Positions 43,906-52,088 of a DNA stretch of 57,387 nucleotides are shown here, one piece after another. This stretch comes from DAIDHZ01 sp035480255 (GTDB taxonomy: Bacteria > Chlamydiota > Chlamydiia > Chlamydiales > SM23-39), in NCBI GenBank assembly GCA_964630875.1, contig CAZVXF010000009.1:1-57387 (forward strand), given 5' to 3'. A program made the translations under genes and the position numbers. Position 1 is the first letter of the stretch. Each line of letters begins with the position of its first letter. Under the pieces are notes generated by a model. That model was given only the letters and a program-made list of their open reading frames with translations, was not told the DNA's origin and ran no database searches.

Positions 43906-44619
43906 ATGAAAAGAAGTTATTGGTTTGTTATTTTTTGTGGTTTTTTTTTCATTAGCTCAAACTGTTTGAATGCGACTGAAAAATTCAATTCACAAGCATC
44001 TCAAGATGAATTTGTTTATACTCTGCTTTACGATGTTTTGAATAAAAAAGATCAAGGATATTACCTTGATATAGGCGCGAGTCATCCAACTTACACAAAC
44101 AATTCATTTTTCTTTGAGAGTCAACTTAAGTGGAATGGAGTAAGTATTGATATTAGCCCTGCCTACCAAGAACTTTGGAATCGCATTCGGAAAAATGCTC
44201 TAATCATCGCAGATGCTTTGAATGTCGATTATCGCGAGATGTTAAAAAATGCACCCTATGAAATCGATTATCTCTCGATTGATGTAGATCGTGACTACGA
44301 GGTAATATTAAATTTATTACCATTTGATGAGCATATTTTTAAAGTGATTACCATTGAGCATGATTCGTATTTATATGGAGATATTTATAAAGAACGAGAA
44401 AGAAAAATACTTAGTTCGTTAGGGTATTATTTACTTTGCCCCGATGTATCATTAGATTGGAATCACAATTCTCAAGTTCAACAGTGTTCTTTTGAGGATT
44501 GGTGGGTTCATCCAAGCATTCTAAAAGAAGGTTTACTCAATACGTTTCAATCATGTGATCTAACCCGAAATGATCATGCTGAAATAGTGAGAAAACTCCG
44601 TATCATCAAGGCGTTGTAA
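43906..44619 (+). CDS. exported FkbM-family methyltransferase
   Basis: 237 residues. A signal peptide (MKRSYWFVIFCGFFFISSNCLNA) precedes an FkbM-type SAM domain: GYYLDIGASHPTYTNNSFF (motif I), NGVSIDISP, YEIDYLSIDVDRDYEVIL and VITIEHDSY. FkbM enzymes O-methylate secondary metabolites or glycans. This is the third exported methyltransferase of the island. Good GAGG ribosome-binding site. Probably last gene of the gmd-fcl operon. Substrate unknown. Confidence 0.85.
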   Translation: MKRSYWFVIFCGFFFISSNCLNATEKFNSQASQDEFVYTLLYDVLNKKDQGYYLDIGASHPTYTNNSFFFESQLKWNGVSIDISPAYQELWNRIRKNALIIADALNVDYREMLKNAPYEIDYLSIDVDRDYEVILNLLPFDEHIFKVITIEHDSYLYGDIYKERERKILSSLGYYLLCPDVSLDWNHNSQVQQCSFEDWWVHPSILKEGLLNTFQSCDLTRNDHAEIVRKLRIIKAL

Positions 44620-44629
44620 AAAATCTAAA

Positions 44630-44665
44630 GAGGGAATTGCAAAACTCGATTTGTGTGCAAAATTT
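44630..44665 (+). repeat. solo copy of the GAGGGAATTGCAAAACTC repeat end
   Basis: 36 bases match 14780-14815 at 33 positions by eye, starting GAGGGAATTGCAAAACTCG and ending GCAAAATTT. No inverted partner is seen nearby. Again it lies just after a stop codon, between two convergent genes. Confidence 0.7.
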
Positions 44666-44686
44666 ATGTTTTGTAATTATTTGCGA

Positions 44687-45739
44687 TTATCTCATTAATC
44701 GTGCGTATTCTATTAAAGCTAAATACAAATATAACATTACATTTTCATGTGTTAGATTCTGGGTTGCGAAATGCAGCGCATTTTGAGCGATTACGTAAGC
44801 TTCTTGATCATGAGAAATTGCCCAATTGATTTGTTCGATCAAATTGCTTGCATCAGCATGATATGGGACGTAGTGTACATAAGGTTTTAGCTCTCTATAA
44901 AACCATTGATACCAACAAGAATCGTGTTTGAACGTGAGACATCCTGAAAAAAGCTGCCAATAAAATCTAGAAAATGCGCTTACATGCCCGTCGATTAATA
45001 TTTGGTATTTATATTTCAAATGATTAGACACTGAAAGAGAACTTCCGAAAAAAGTTTGCGGATAGAGTCCTTCCTGACCCGGATAGATACCAGTAAATCG
45101 AGCATCTAGTAAATTTGGATATTTTAAGCTCTCTAGAATTACTTTTACCCGTGGCATGAATTCATAACCGAAACCACCTGTAGTTCCGCCTCTCCAAAAT
45201 CCAATCTTTTTCTTCGCATTCCAGGGATACAAATGAGAACCCTTTACAACCTCGAATAAATAATTAGTGTTTCCGGAAATGGCTTCATAATCTGGAATGG
45301 AAAGAGCGTTCCTGCTCCATTCATTATGTTTACACCATGTCAGAATAGGTATAGTTGTTTTTTCGCAAAATGCTTCCCCTGTATGCACGAGGAATTTCAT
45401 ATTTGGTAATGGAGTGACTTTTAATAATGTTTTGATTCCTGCGATAAACATGTCTGCCCGTGAATCGATCACCGCAGAATCATTCGGGTAATAAGTCCAG
45501 GAAAGTTGGTTATTTTCAATATTGCAAAGTAAAAAACCAAGCTCAGGAAATCGCTCTAAAACTCTATAAAGATCTTGTTCTGATACGCTATGGGCACAGA
45601 AAGATAGCTCTTCTCTTATTTGTTCGATCATCCAAGAAGGAAAATCATTACGTTTTATTTTATTTTTAAGGTTGGTTTGCCAATCGGCAAATACAACGGT
45701 AATCGAAAAACAAACACATGTTAAGATTCTTATAAGCAT
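44687..45739 (-). CDS. exported GT90 (CAP10-domain) glycosyltransferase 3
   Basis: 350 residues with signal peptide (MLIRILTCVCFSITVVFA). More distant from the pair at 33.8-36.0 kb but with the same stations: YPWNAKKKIGFWRGGTTGG, YPNLLDARFTG, KYKYQILIDGHVSAFSRF, LKPYVHYVPY and NLIEQINWAISHD. It keeps the W/F-RG motif and the terminal helix found in CAP10 proteins. The order of motifs makes GT90 assignment solid; donor and acceptor unknown. Transcribed towards the FkbM gene, separated by the solo repeat. Confidence 0.83.
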   Translation of the reverse strand: MLIRILTCVCFSITVVFADWQTNLKNKIKRNDFPSWMIEQIREELSFCAHSVSEQDLYRVLERFPELGFLLCNIENNQLSWTYYPNDSAVIDSRADMFIAGIKTLLKVTPLPNMKFLVHTGEAFCEKTTIPILTWCKHNEWSRNALSIPDYEAISGNTNYLFEVVKGSHLYPWNAKKKIGFWRGGTTGGFGYEFMPRVKVILESLKYPNLLDARFTGIYPGQEGLYPQTFFGSSLSVSNHLKYKYQILIDGHVSAFSRFYWQLFSGCLTFKHDSCWYQWFYRELKPYVHYVPYHADASNLIEQINWAISHDQEAYVIAQNALHFATQNLTHENVMLYLYLALIEYARLMR

Positions 45740-45847
45740 TTCCTAATCCAATGAGAAAATAAGGATCTGACAAAAAAATATTTTACTAACTTTCAAAATG
45801 AAAATCAATAGTTAAAACTTTTTTATTTGCGCGCATTGATCATCATT

Positions 45848-47512
45848 TTATTCAGTGGCGCGCATGAGAAGTCCCATGATGGGGTAACGGTTTTGGGCAA
45901 GGCCGTTTTGCATGGCTTTGAGTACAAGCGATATGCTCTGTTCATTGCGGCGATTGGCAACGGCAAGGAATGAGTCGATGAGGAGTCGAGAGGTCTCTTC
46001 GGTTGAGAGTGTGTAGTCCGATTGCTCCATGCGGTATTTCCAGGGGAGGATGGGCCGGAGACGAATGAGTTCGGCGGTTTTTTGTTGAAGAATCCAGTGC
46101 GTTACGCGCTCTTCGTAGGGGCCGATTTCTTTGAGGCGATAGAGTGAAAGGTGGCAATAATCGCGGATGAGGGGAGAGGATATTTTGCGAGTGCCTTCTT
46201 TGAGGAGTGCGATGGAGGCCGGTGTGCGTAGGTTTTCAAGAAGTGCAATCGTTGTAGGGACGAGATCGTTTTGTTGTTTGAGGAATATGGTTCGGGTCAG
46301 TGCGAGAAAGGCTTCTTCGGGAAGTAAAAGCGATTCTTTGAGGAAGGATTCTCGGAGTGTGGTTGAGTACGAGAGATCTATCGATGGGTCTTTGGAGCGT
46401 ATTTCAGCGGATGGAATGGCTTTAAAAGCAGTGAGTGTGCGTCCTACTGATTGCATGGGATGAAAGGCAAGATCACGAGAATCTGTGATGAGGATTTCGC
46501 ATAGAGCAGGTAGACAGCGAGCATCGTGATGTTGTAGAAGTGCAAGGCCCGCGTTGATGCGGACTTGGAAATCGGGAGAATGAGCAAGTTCAGAGAGTAT
46601 TTCTTCGGTATCGGTAATTTTGCCAAGGCTAAAGATGGCAAAGAGGTTGTTTTTTTTGGCGAGGCTGATGATCTGATGGATTTCGCTTCGATCTCCGAGC
46701 TGGTGAAGCGCAATGGCAGAGGCTAGGCGAATGGATTCAGTGGGGGATTGGGCAAGTTTTTTAAGTTTTGAAAGAGAGGATGTGTCTTTGAGTGCGCCAA
46801 TGGCATAGATGGTTGCTTCGATTTCTGCGATGTGGGAGTGCGAGAGTTTACGGCGAAGTTGCGGAAGAAAATCGTCGCGGGATGTTTTTGCGATATTTAG
46901 GATGGATTCGATACGCACTTGTGGGTCATTATCTTCCAGAAGTCTTTTGAGAGATTTTGTGGCTTCGTTTGTGCCCAGGAGTGCAAAGAAAGAGGGGAAG
47001 TAGGGTTTGAGCATGGTGGGAAGTCGTGCCATCAGTCCTTCGATTTGTCCAACTGCCATTGGGTGTTTACACTTGCACATATAGAAGGCAGCTTCCATAC
47101 GAGTGGAAAGGAAGTCTGAGCTCATGGCTTCATTCAGGTAGTCATTGATTTTGTCGTCTTCTAGCGCTGTAATGAAATGCAAAGAGAGGAGTTGGACTTG
47201 TGGATCTGGATAATGGAGCCCCTTTTCAAGGATTTCCATAGCGCCCGCGGATCCTGAAACGCCTGCCCCAAAAAGGGACATGAGGAATGTTTGAGGATCA
47301 TCTGATTGAATGCCCTTTTGCAGCATAATGATCCCGAGCTGCTGAAGCGTTTCAAAGTCATATTTTTCAGATTTGCTGCAATATTGCTGATAGCTTTGAA
47401 GAGCGCTCTCAATTTCATTATTTTGCATAAGAAACAAAGAGTGCATTTTAATTTCTTCTGTCTCAGATGCAGTCACAAAGAAGAGGGGAAGTAGCAGAAA
47501 CCAGTATCGCAT
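45848..47512 (-). CDS. exported HEAT-repeat protein
   Basis: 554 residues: a short signal peptide (MRYWFLLLPLFFVTAS) followed by an all-helical protein with HEAT/PBS-lyase-like repeats over residues about 100-380, for example DPQVQLLSLHFITALED, DNDPQVRIESILNIA, ESIRLASAIALHQLGD and DFQVRINAGLALLQHHD. Such solenoids bind protein partners. No catalytic motif is seen. The DNA of this gene is visibly G-richer on the coding complement than the island before it. Its partner may be the DUF3604 protein encoded just upstream. Confidence 0.82.
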   Translation of the reverse strand: MRYWFLLLPLFFVTASETEEIKMHSLFLMQNNEIESALQSYQQYCSKSEKYDFETLQQLGIIMLQKGIQSDDPQTFLMSLFGAGVSGSAGAMEILEKGLHYPDPQVQLLSLHFITALEDDKINDYLNEAMSSDFLSTRMEAAFYMCKCKHPMAVGQIEGLMARLPTMLKPYFPSFFALLGTNEATKSLKRLLEDNDPQVRIESILNIAKTSRDDFLPQLRRKLSHSHIAEIEATIYAIGALKDTSSLSKLKKLAQSPTESIRLASAIALHQLGDRSEIHQIISLAKKNNLFAIFSLGKITDTEEILSELAHSPDFQVRINAGLALLQHHDARCLPALCEILITDSRDLAFHPMQSVGRTLTAFKAIPSAEIRSKDPSIDLSYSTTLRESFLKESLLLPEEAFLALTRTIFLKQQNDLVPTTIALLENLRTPASIALLKEGTRKISSPLIRDYCHLSLYRLKEIGPYEERVTHWILQQKTAELIRLRPILPWKYRMEQSDYTLSTEETSRLLIDSFLAVANRRNEQSISLVLKAMQNGLAQNRYPIMGLLMRATE

Positions 47513-47582
47513 TTAGCTTAAGCTACTAGAAAAAGAAATTTTTGCAAAGTAGAGTCGTCTAAAATATCTCTCGGTATAGATA

Positions 47583-49496
47583 TTAGTTCGATTTTTTCTT
47601 CATTTTTTTGCCACTGCTTTGGATGGGCGAGCTGCGCGATGTGAGATCAACCCAGATTGGTGAACTCCAAGCGATATGACCGTCTTGTTGTTTGACGCGA
47701 AGGTAGTAGTAAATAAATGGATTTTTGTTTTCGGTTTCAAGAACAATTTCTGAGAGGGGATCCATGTCATCATAGGCAATCTCGAAATTATCTTCTTTGG
47801 TAGAAAATTCTTTGAGAGCTTTACCATTGCGCATGAGGGTAATTTCTGTGAGAGGAGAGGTCCCAATTGTGTAAATGATGATGTGGCGATTAAATTCGAG
47901 ACCGGGTCGATTTTTTGTATCAATTTCGGCTCCCATCGAGAAGCCTGCAATTTGTAATCCAACAACGATTCTCTCGCCGGTTGTCGCGTAGCAAGAACGA
48001 GCTTGCAGTGCTTCAATGAGAGAATAGCGGTTATGCTCTTTGGCTAAAATTGCAGTAAGCCCTGGCGAGTATTCGGTTTGGTCGTTTCCAGAAAGATTTT
48101 TGAAGATAGAGCGATGATCCGCACCTCCCGCGACAAAGCCAAAACGGTGTCCATGGTTTAGCGCTTTTATGATAGAACCTTCAGCTGTTTCAGAAATCCC
48201 ATGACGTGAACCATCAATTGGCCGCTTGTTCCCTTCTTTAGCAAGACATTCTGAAGATCCCCATGCATTGTAGATTTCGACGACTTTTTCAAATTCTGGA
48301 TTGAAATCAGCGAAATTAAAGCAGGTTTCCTTACCCATTGTCATCATTGGGATAGAGATCATTTCTTTCGGATTATTGGTTTTATAGATTTTTTTCAGAG
48401 AATTGTTCTTGGTGTCTTTGCGGCGTAGGATCGGCTTATTATCTTTTGCGTAAATGAATTGTCGTAGGCCTTCCTCTTTTGGTTCTCCTTGCCAGAGGAA
48501 TCCTTGAAGAGCAACAAAGCGATCTTCTTCATTGAATTCTGCTGTTTGCTGAACAATGGATTTCCAAACGTCATTGGGTGTCTCTTCTTCGCTTTCAAAG
48601 CAGGATGTTGCAAAAAACTGCAACGCTTTATCATCACGGATATGTCGAAGGAGTGCTTCGATATTGTCGGATGAATGCATGCGATCAGATTCTCCATGGA
48701 GAAGTCCCCAATAGAGACTTAAACCCGCTTCTGGAAGGCATTTAATCGGTGGAGAAAAGAAGAGTTCTTTCGTTTTTTGGATTTGAAGTTGGATACGATA
48801 AATTCCCGGTTCATTGAAATAGAGGTTAGGAAGTGCGATAAAGCCTGTTTCTGGCACGAAAAGTTTCCAGTTCAGATTTTCGCGTAAGTGCTCATAGCTT
48901 AGTTCAATAAGAGTTCCAGGTGGGGCGTTTGATGTGAGATTGCCATACATATCTTCAAAACGAACAATGACATCGAAACGTTTGTTGCGATTGACAAGGG
49001 ATGGTGCGATGATGCGAAGATTTTTGAGAACGTTACCTCGGATGTCCAGGTAGAAAGTTTCACTCTCTTTGTAATCGCCTTTTCCCTTCGGATCGATGAA
49101 AAGCGTAAAAGGGCGTTTTCTTTGCACTGTTTTTTGGGAGAAGTTTCCTTTTCGCGCTGCTCCATCTATGAGACTGCCTAGGTGAATTGTCAAAGTATCC
49201 CCGGGCTTTACTTCTGTAGGGAGAGTAAATTCATAAGAAGGAGTCTTTTTTTGAGGATGCGGAACTTCAGTTGCAGCAAAGATTTTCCCTTCAGCTTCAG
49301 CCCAAATGATATTTTCTTTTTTCTTTATGTTTGTTTGTGGAAGTTGCCATTCAAGCTCGGTTCCATGACTGTCTAGATCGAAACGAAGCTTTGTTCCTTT
49401 GGGAAGATGATTGGCTGTTGTATAGATAAATTTCCAATGTCCAATAATTCCAGCTAAAGCAACATTCGGTTCACAGACACAGATCGATCGACGCAT
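47583..49496 (-). CDS. DUF3604 family protein
   Basis: 637 residues, no clear signal peptide. The central and C-terminal parts match the DUF3604 layout, a large predicted metal-dependent (PHP-like) hydrolase family: SLYWGLLHGESDRMHSS, a long DRFVALQGFLWQGEP-type block, KVVEIYNAWGSSEC, and AGGADHRSIF, then LQARSCYATTGERI. The N-terminal approximately 250 residues are beta-rich. His/Asp residues in LHGESD and GGADHR are candidate metal ligands. Function unknown; basic tail KKMKKKSN. Confidence 0.75.
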   Translation of the reverse strand: MRRSICVCEPNVALAGIIGHWKFIYTTANHLPKGTKLRFDLDSHGTELEWQLPQTNIKKKENIIWAEAEGKIFAATEVPHPQKKTPSYEFTLPTEVKPGDTLTIHLGSLIDGAARKGNFSQKTVQRKRPFTLFIDPKGKGDYKESETFYLDIRGNVLKNLRIIAPSLVNRNKRFDVIVRFEDMYGNLTSNAPPGTLIELSYEHLRENLNWKLFVPETGFIALPNLYFNEPGIYRIQLQIQKTKELFFSPPIKCLPEAGLSLYWGLLHGESDRMHSSDNIEALLRHIRDDKALQFFATSCFESEEETPNDVWKSIVQQTAEFNEEDRFVALQGFLWQGEPKEEGLRQFIYAKDNKPILRRKDTKNNSLKKIYKTNNPKEMISIPMMTMGKETCFNFADFNPEFEKVVEIYNAWGSSECLAKEGNKRPIDGSRHGISETAEGSIIKALNHGHRFGFVAGGADHRSIFKNLSGNDQTEYSPGLTAILAKEHNRYSLIEALQARSCYATTGERIVVGLQIAGFSMGAEIDTKNRPGLEFNRHIIIYTIGTSPLTEITLMRNGKALKEFSTKEDNFEIAYDDMDPLSEIVLETENKNPFIYYYLRVKQQDGHIAWSSPIWVDLTSRSSPIQSSGKKMKKKSN

Positions 49497-49591
49497 GAAA
49501 ACTCCCTTTCCGATTTAGGCATATTTTGCCGAAGATATCTTTGTTTGACAATGGTTTTAAGTACGGTGAGAAGAATGCTCAGAGATATTTC

Positions 49592-50878
49592 TTAAGGGTA
49601 GCGGGGAATGATTTTGATTTTCTTGATAGCGCGCTCGTTTGATGAAATGACTTCGAGGTCAAATTGGTCGTGGGAAAGACGCCAGCCTTTGCTTGGAATT
49701 GTCCCGGCACAATGATAGACGTAACCGCCGAGGGTTTCGTATTCGGGATGTGTTGGGATGTGAATACCGATTTGGCTTTCGATATCGAGAAGGGTCATTT
49801 TCGCATCGATAATCCATCCGCCCCCTGGTAGTTCTATGAATTGATTTTCTTCACCAATGTCGTATTCGTCTTCGATTTCTCCAACAAGTTCTTCTAGAAT
49901 ATCTTCGATGGTAACAATGCCTTCGGTGCCGCCATATTCGTCGACGACAATGGCCATGTGGATTTGTTGATTGCGAAACTCTTGGAGAAGTTGGGAGACT
50001 TTTTTGTTCTCAGGAGAATAGAGGACTTGTTTTGCAATTGTTCCAAGTGGGGCATCTAGATTTTGATCTGGGCTGGTGTAACATTTAAGTAGGTCTTTGT
50101 AGAGAACGACGCCGATAATATGATCGAGATTTTCTTCGTAGATGGGGATTCGGCTATAGCCTTCTTGAGAAAAAAGACGGGTTGCTTCGCGAATCGTTGT
50201 ATCCGAGCTCAGTGAGAAAAGGTCTATGCGTGGGACCATAATTTCTTTAGCCACGCGCTCTTTAAAATTAATGAAGGAGCTAATGAGTTTTTGATCGCTG
50301 AGTTCGAGATGAGATTGTAGCTCTGATTCTCGAAGGATTTCACGAACAGGTGTTTTCGTTGCGACTTCTTCAGGTCCAAGTTTTAGGACAAGTTTTTTTG
50401 CCAGTTTGATAAACGGAATGCTGATCGGGAAAAACAAAGCGATATAAAAAAATGCTGGTGGGAAAGCAATTTTTAACGCTGTTTTACTCCAGGCGACAGC
50501 TAGCATTCGAACAACAAAATCGAGAATGATTGATATGCCCACGATGAGGCAGCTAGCAAGAAGAAGAGGGATAAAGTCTGGGATTGGATCTCTGAGTGTT
50601 TGTCGGATGGATGGATACGTAGAAAATAGGAAAAAAAAGAAAGAAACTGCATAGAGAAGCTGGTAAATTTGCTTGGAAAGAGAGATCGAAAAATAGAGAT
50701 TTTCAAAGTTCTGAGAAAATAGAGGATGTATCATGTTTTTGGACTTATGGCGTCCTAATTGAATTAATGCTGTATTGCAGATCGTGAGCAATAAAGAGCC
50801 AAGCAGAAAAACAATTGGCAAGAAGGGAGTGCCTAAAAAAAAAGTACTCACAATAGAAATTGTATGTGATTCAAGCAT
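49592..50878 (-). CDS. tlyC: CNNM/CBS-domain membrane protein (TlyC/CorC family)
   Basis: 428 residues: an N-terminal transmembrane DUF21/CNNM region (about four helices, residues 1-180), a pair of CBS domains (KEIMVPRIDLFSLSSDTTI, YSRIPIYEENLDHIIGVV, and VVDEYGGTEGIVTIEDILEELVGEI in outline) and the C-terminal CorC_HlyC domain (GGWIIDAKMTLLDIE, YETLGGYV). Members are linked to Mg2+/Co2+ transport; the historical hemolysin name is not good evidence for toxin activity. Start overlaps the ybeY end by 31 bases, so it is part of the small-protein-ybeY-tlyC operon. Confidence 0.9.
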   Translation of the reverse strand: MLESHTISIVSTFFLGTPFLPIVFLLGSLLLTICNTALIQLGRHKSKNMIHPLFSQNFENLYFSISLSKQIYQLLYAVSFFFFLFSTYPSIRQTLRDPIPDFIPLLLASCLIVGISIILDFVVRMLAVAWSKTALKIAFPPAFFYIALFFPISIPFIKLAKKLVLKLGPEEVATKTPVREILRESELQSHLELSDQKLISSFINFKERVAKEIMVPRIDLFSLSSDTTIREATRLFSQEGYSRIPIYEENLDHIIGVVLYKDLLKCYTSPDQNLDAPLGTIAKQVLYSPENKKVSQLLQEFRNQQIHMAIVVDEYGGTEGIVTIEDILEELVGEIEDEYDIGEENQFIELPGGGWIIDAKMTLLDIESQIGIHIPTHPEYETLGGYVYHCAGTIPSKGWRLSHDQFDLEVISSNERAIKKIKIIPRYP

Positions 50879-51303
50879 TTTTTTTCCATTCGTCGCATCA
50901 TTTTTTTAGATACAGGATCCAAATCATCATAGCCGATAAGATGAAGAATGCCGTGGATCATATAGAGAATGGTTTCTTTTAAAGGATCGATGTCGTGTTT
51001 AGAGGCATATTCAATCGCGACTGCAGGGCAGATAAACACTTCGCCAAGATGCTCCTTGTCAATGGGGAAAGAAATGCAATCGGTGGGGGTGGCGTCGTTA
51101 AAGAATTGTTCGTGGAGTTCTGAGATTATCTGTATGGTTGTGAAATAAATCGAAACTTCTTTGCAATCTACTTGAAGAAAAGAAAGAATTTCTTTGACGA
51201 TGCGAGTTATCAAGCGCTTCGAGATAGGAAGCGCTTTCTGATGATTGTAAATACTAAGCTGAAGGTGTTTTTGGGAGGTTGGTAACTTTTGTGTTTTTCC
51301 CAT
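50848..51303 (-). CDS. ybeY: endoribonuclease YbeY (third metal ligand changed)
   Basis: 151 residues. YbeY is a zinc-dependent endoribonuclease in 16S rRNA maturation and ribosome quality control. The hallmark is HGILHLIGYDDLDP: the first two zinc histidines are present, but the third position (HxxxHxxxxxH) is Asp. Upstream, DATPTDCISFP corresponds to the family's TDVLSFP block. The gene overlaps the preceding small basic gene by 50 bases and the following tlyC by 31. The start ATG at 51303 is tentative because of that large overlap. Confidence 0.9.
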   Translation of the reverse strand: MGKTQKLPTSQKHLQLSIYNHQKALPISKRLITRIVKEILSFLQVDCKEVSIYFTTIQIISELHEQFFNDATPTDCISFPIDKEHLGEVFICPAVAIEYASKHDIDPLKETILYMIHGILHLIGYDDLDPVSKKMMRRMEKKCLNHIQFLL

Positions 51304-51412
51304 CTACCCATTTCCCAATTTTGCGGAGCACTTCAATGCGCTCGAAACGTTTTAAAACGTTGCGCTTTTGGCCTGTATTTCCTGATTTTCCGTAGCTAGA
51401 ATGTCGGGTCAT
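51254..51412 (-). CDS. small basic protein, Chlamydiae/Verrucomicrobia type (52 aa)
   Basis: ATG at 51412, TAG at 51254-51256. The product begins MTRHSSYGKSG and contains KRNVLKRFERIEVLRKIGKW, which I recognise as the conserved short basic protein of Chlamydiae and Verrucomicrobia, thought to be associated with ribosomes. Function not established. It starts four bases after the preceding small gene and overlaps ybeY, whose role in rRNA processing suits the idea. Too short for ordinary gene calling. Confidence 0.82.
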   Translation of the reverse strand: MTRHSSYGKSGNTGQKRNVLKRFERIEVLRKIGKWVDGKNTKVTNLPKTPSA

Positions 51413-51416
51413 AATC

Positions 51417-51584
51417 TTACCTTACCTTTGGAATGAATCGATTGAATTGGTTATCAAGACCGTTTTCATGGACTCTATATCCGAATTCTAACTGGTCTTT
51501 TTTAGGTCCTGTTTTCTGAGCTATCGGACGGCGTCTTCGGTGGGAGACTGCTCTTCGTTCACCTTGTTTGCTCATGCGTGTCAT
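51417..51584 (-). CDS. second small basic protein (55 aa)
   Basis: Start ATG at 51584 or three codons later at 51575; stop TAA at 51417-51419. Arg/Lys-rich, with SKQGERRAVSHRRRRPI and KTGPKKDQLEFGYR. I recall similar short proteins at the same place in Chlamydia (annotated as CT421.1/CT421.2-type genes), but this is memory only. First gene of the operon behind a good promoter. An RNA or ribosome-binding role is plausible from composition and neighbours. Confidence 0.75.
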   Translation of the reverse strand: MTRMSKQGERRAVSHRRRRPIAQKTGPKKDQLEFGYRVHENGLDNQFNRFIPKVR

Positions 51585-51616
51585 AGTTGTACCATATTCT
51601 ATTGAATTAATCTGCG

Positions 51617-51645
51617 ATTATAAGTTCTGTCGAATTATTTGGCAA
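51617..51645 (-). promoter_or_regulatory. promoter of the small-protein-ybeY-tlyC operon
   Basis: Minus strand TTGCCA (51640-51645), 17 bases, TATAAT (51617-51622). Predicted transcript start about 51610, about 26 bases before the first ATG. The -35 lies in an inverted repeat (ATTTGGCAA ... TTGCCAAAT) together with the palindrome AACAAATTTGTT, so regulation at this site is possible. Confidence 0.7.
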
Positions 51646-51712
51646 AAGGAATCTTTGTTTTAGGCACGAATGAGTCAACAAATTTGTTGCCAAATGGAGT
51701 ATTGGTTACTTG

Positions 51713-52006
51713 TCACGTGGAGGGGTGTTTCTGAATTGTGTTAGCTGTCTTTTGTTTGGGTTTGAAGTATTTCCTTTTCTGATCAAAGGATTGTGAGGAG
51801 TCTAGTATGTTTCTTGAAAAGCTATTTTGCGAATGGGACCTGCGGTTCAAGGGAAAAACATTCGTTCGATCCAGCGTGTCTACCTGGCGAGCTGTATTCA
51901 CATGAGTAAAATTATTTTGATTGCGCTGTGTGGGTTGTATGAATGCATGAGGTAAAGATTCTTCGTATGCATGAGTGGTAATTGAATAAACTGTATTCAC
52001 AGTCAT
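51713..52006 (-). CDS. uncharacterised 97-residue protein
   Basis: No family recognised. The product (MTVNTVYSITTHAYEESLPH at its start) is Asn/Thr/Gln/Ser-rich with a basic C-terminal half, has no hydrophobic segment and looks partly disordered. Supporting evidence for a gene is an AGGA ribosome-binding site five bases before the ATG and a well-formed promoter upstream. The composition would fit a small secreted effector. It is between the ybeY operon promoter and the 52.1-kb hairpin element. Confidence 0.5.
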   Translation of the reverse strand: MTVNTVYSITTHAYEESLPHAFIQPTQRNQNNFTHVNTARQVDTLDRTNVFPLNRRSHSQNSFSRNILDSSQSFDQKRKYFKPKQKTANTIQKHPST

Positions 52007-52038
52007 GTTAATCCTGATATAAGTTTTTTGATATGATA

Positions 52039-52067
52039 ATTATATCAATAATTCCGATTTTATCCAA
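52039..52067 (-). promoter_or_regulatory. promoter of the 97-residue orphan gene
   Basis: Minus strand TTGGAT (52062-52067), 17 bases, TATAAT (52039-52044), about 33 bases before the ATG at 52006. The -10 lies inside the palindrome TTGATAT-GATAATT-ATATCAA, which could be an operator. Confidence 0.6.
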
Positions 52068-52088
52068 CTTTTGTTTTAAATGTTATTA

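Noticed and set aside
47515..47526. Palindrome TAGCTTAAGCTA beside the HEAT-repeat gene
   Set aside because: Perfect but only 12 bases, single copy and without promoter context; can occur by chance.
49592..50878. Hemolysin/toxin reading of the TlyC-family gene
   Set aside because: Domain content is CNNM plus CBS plus CorC, which points to ion transport; the hemolysin name is historical.
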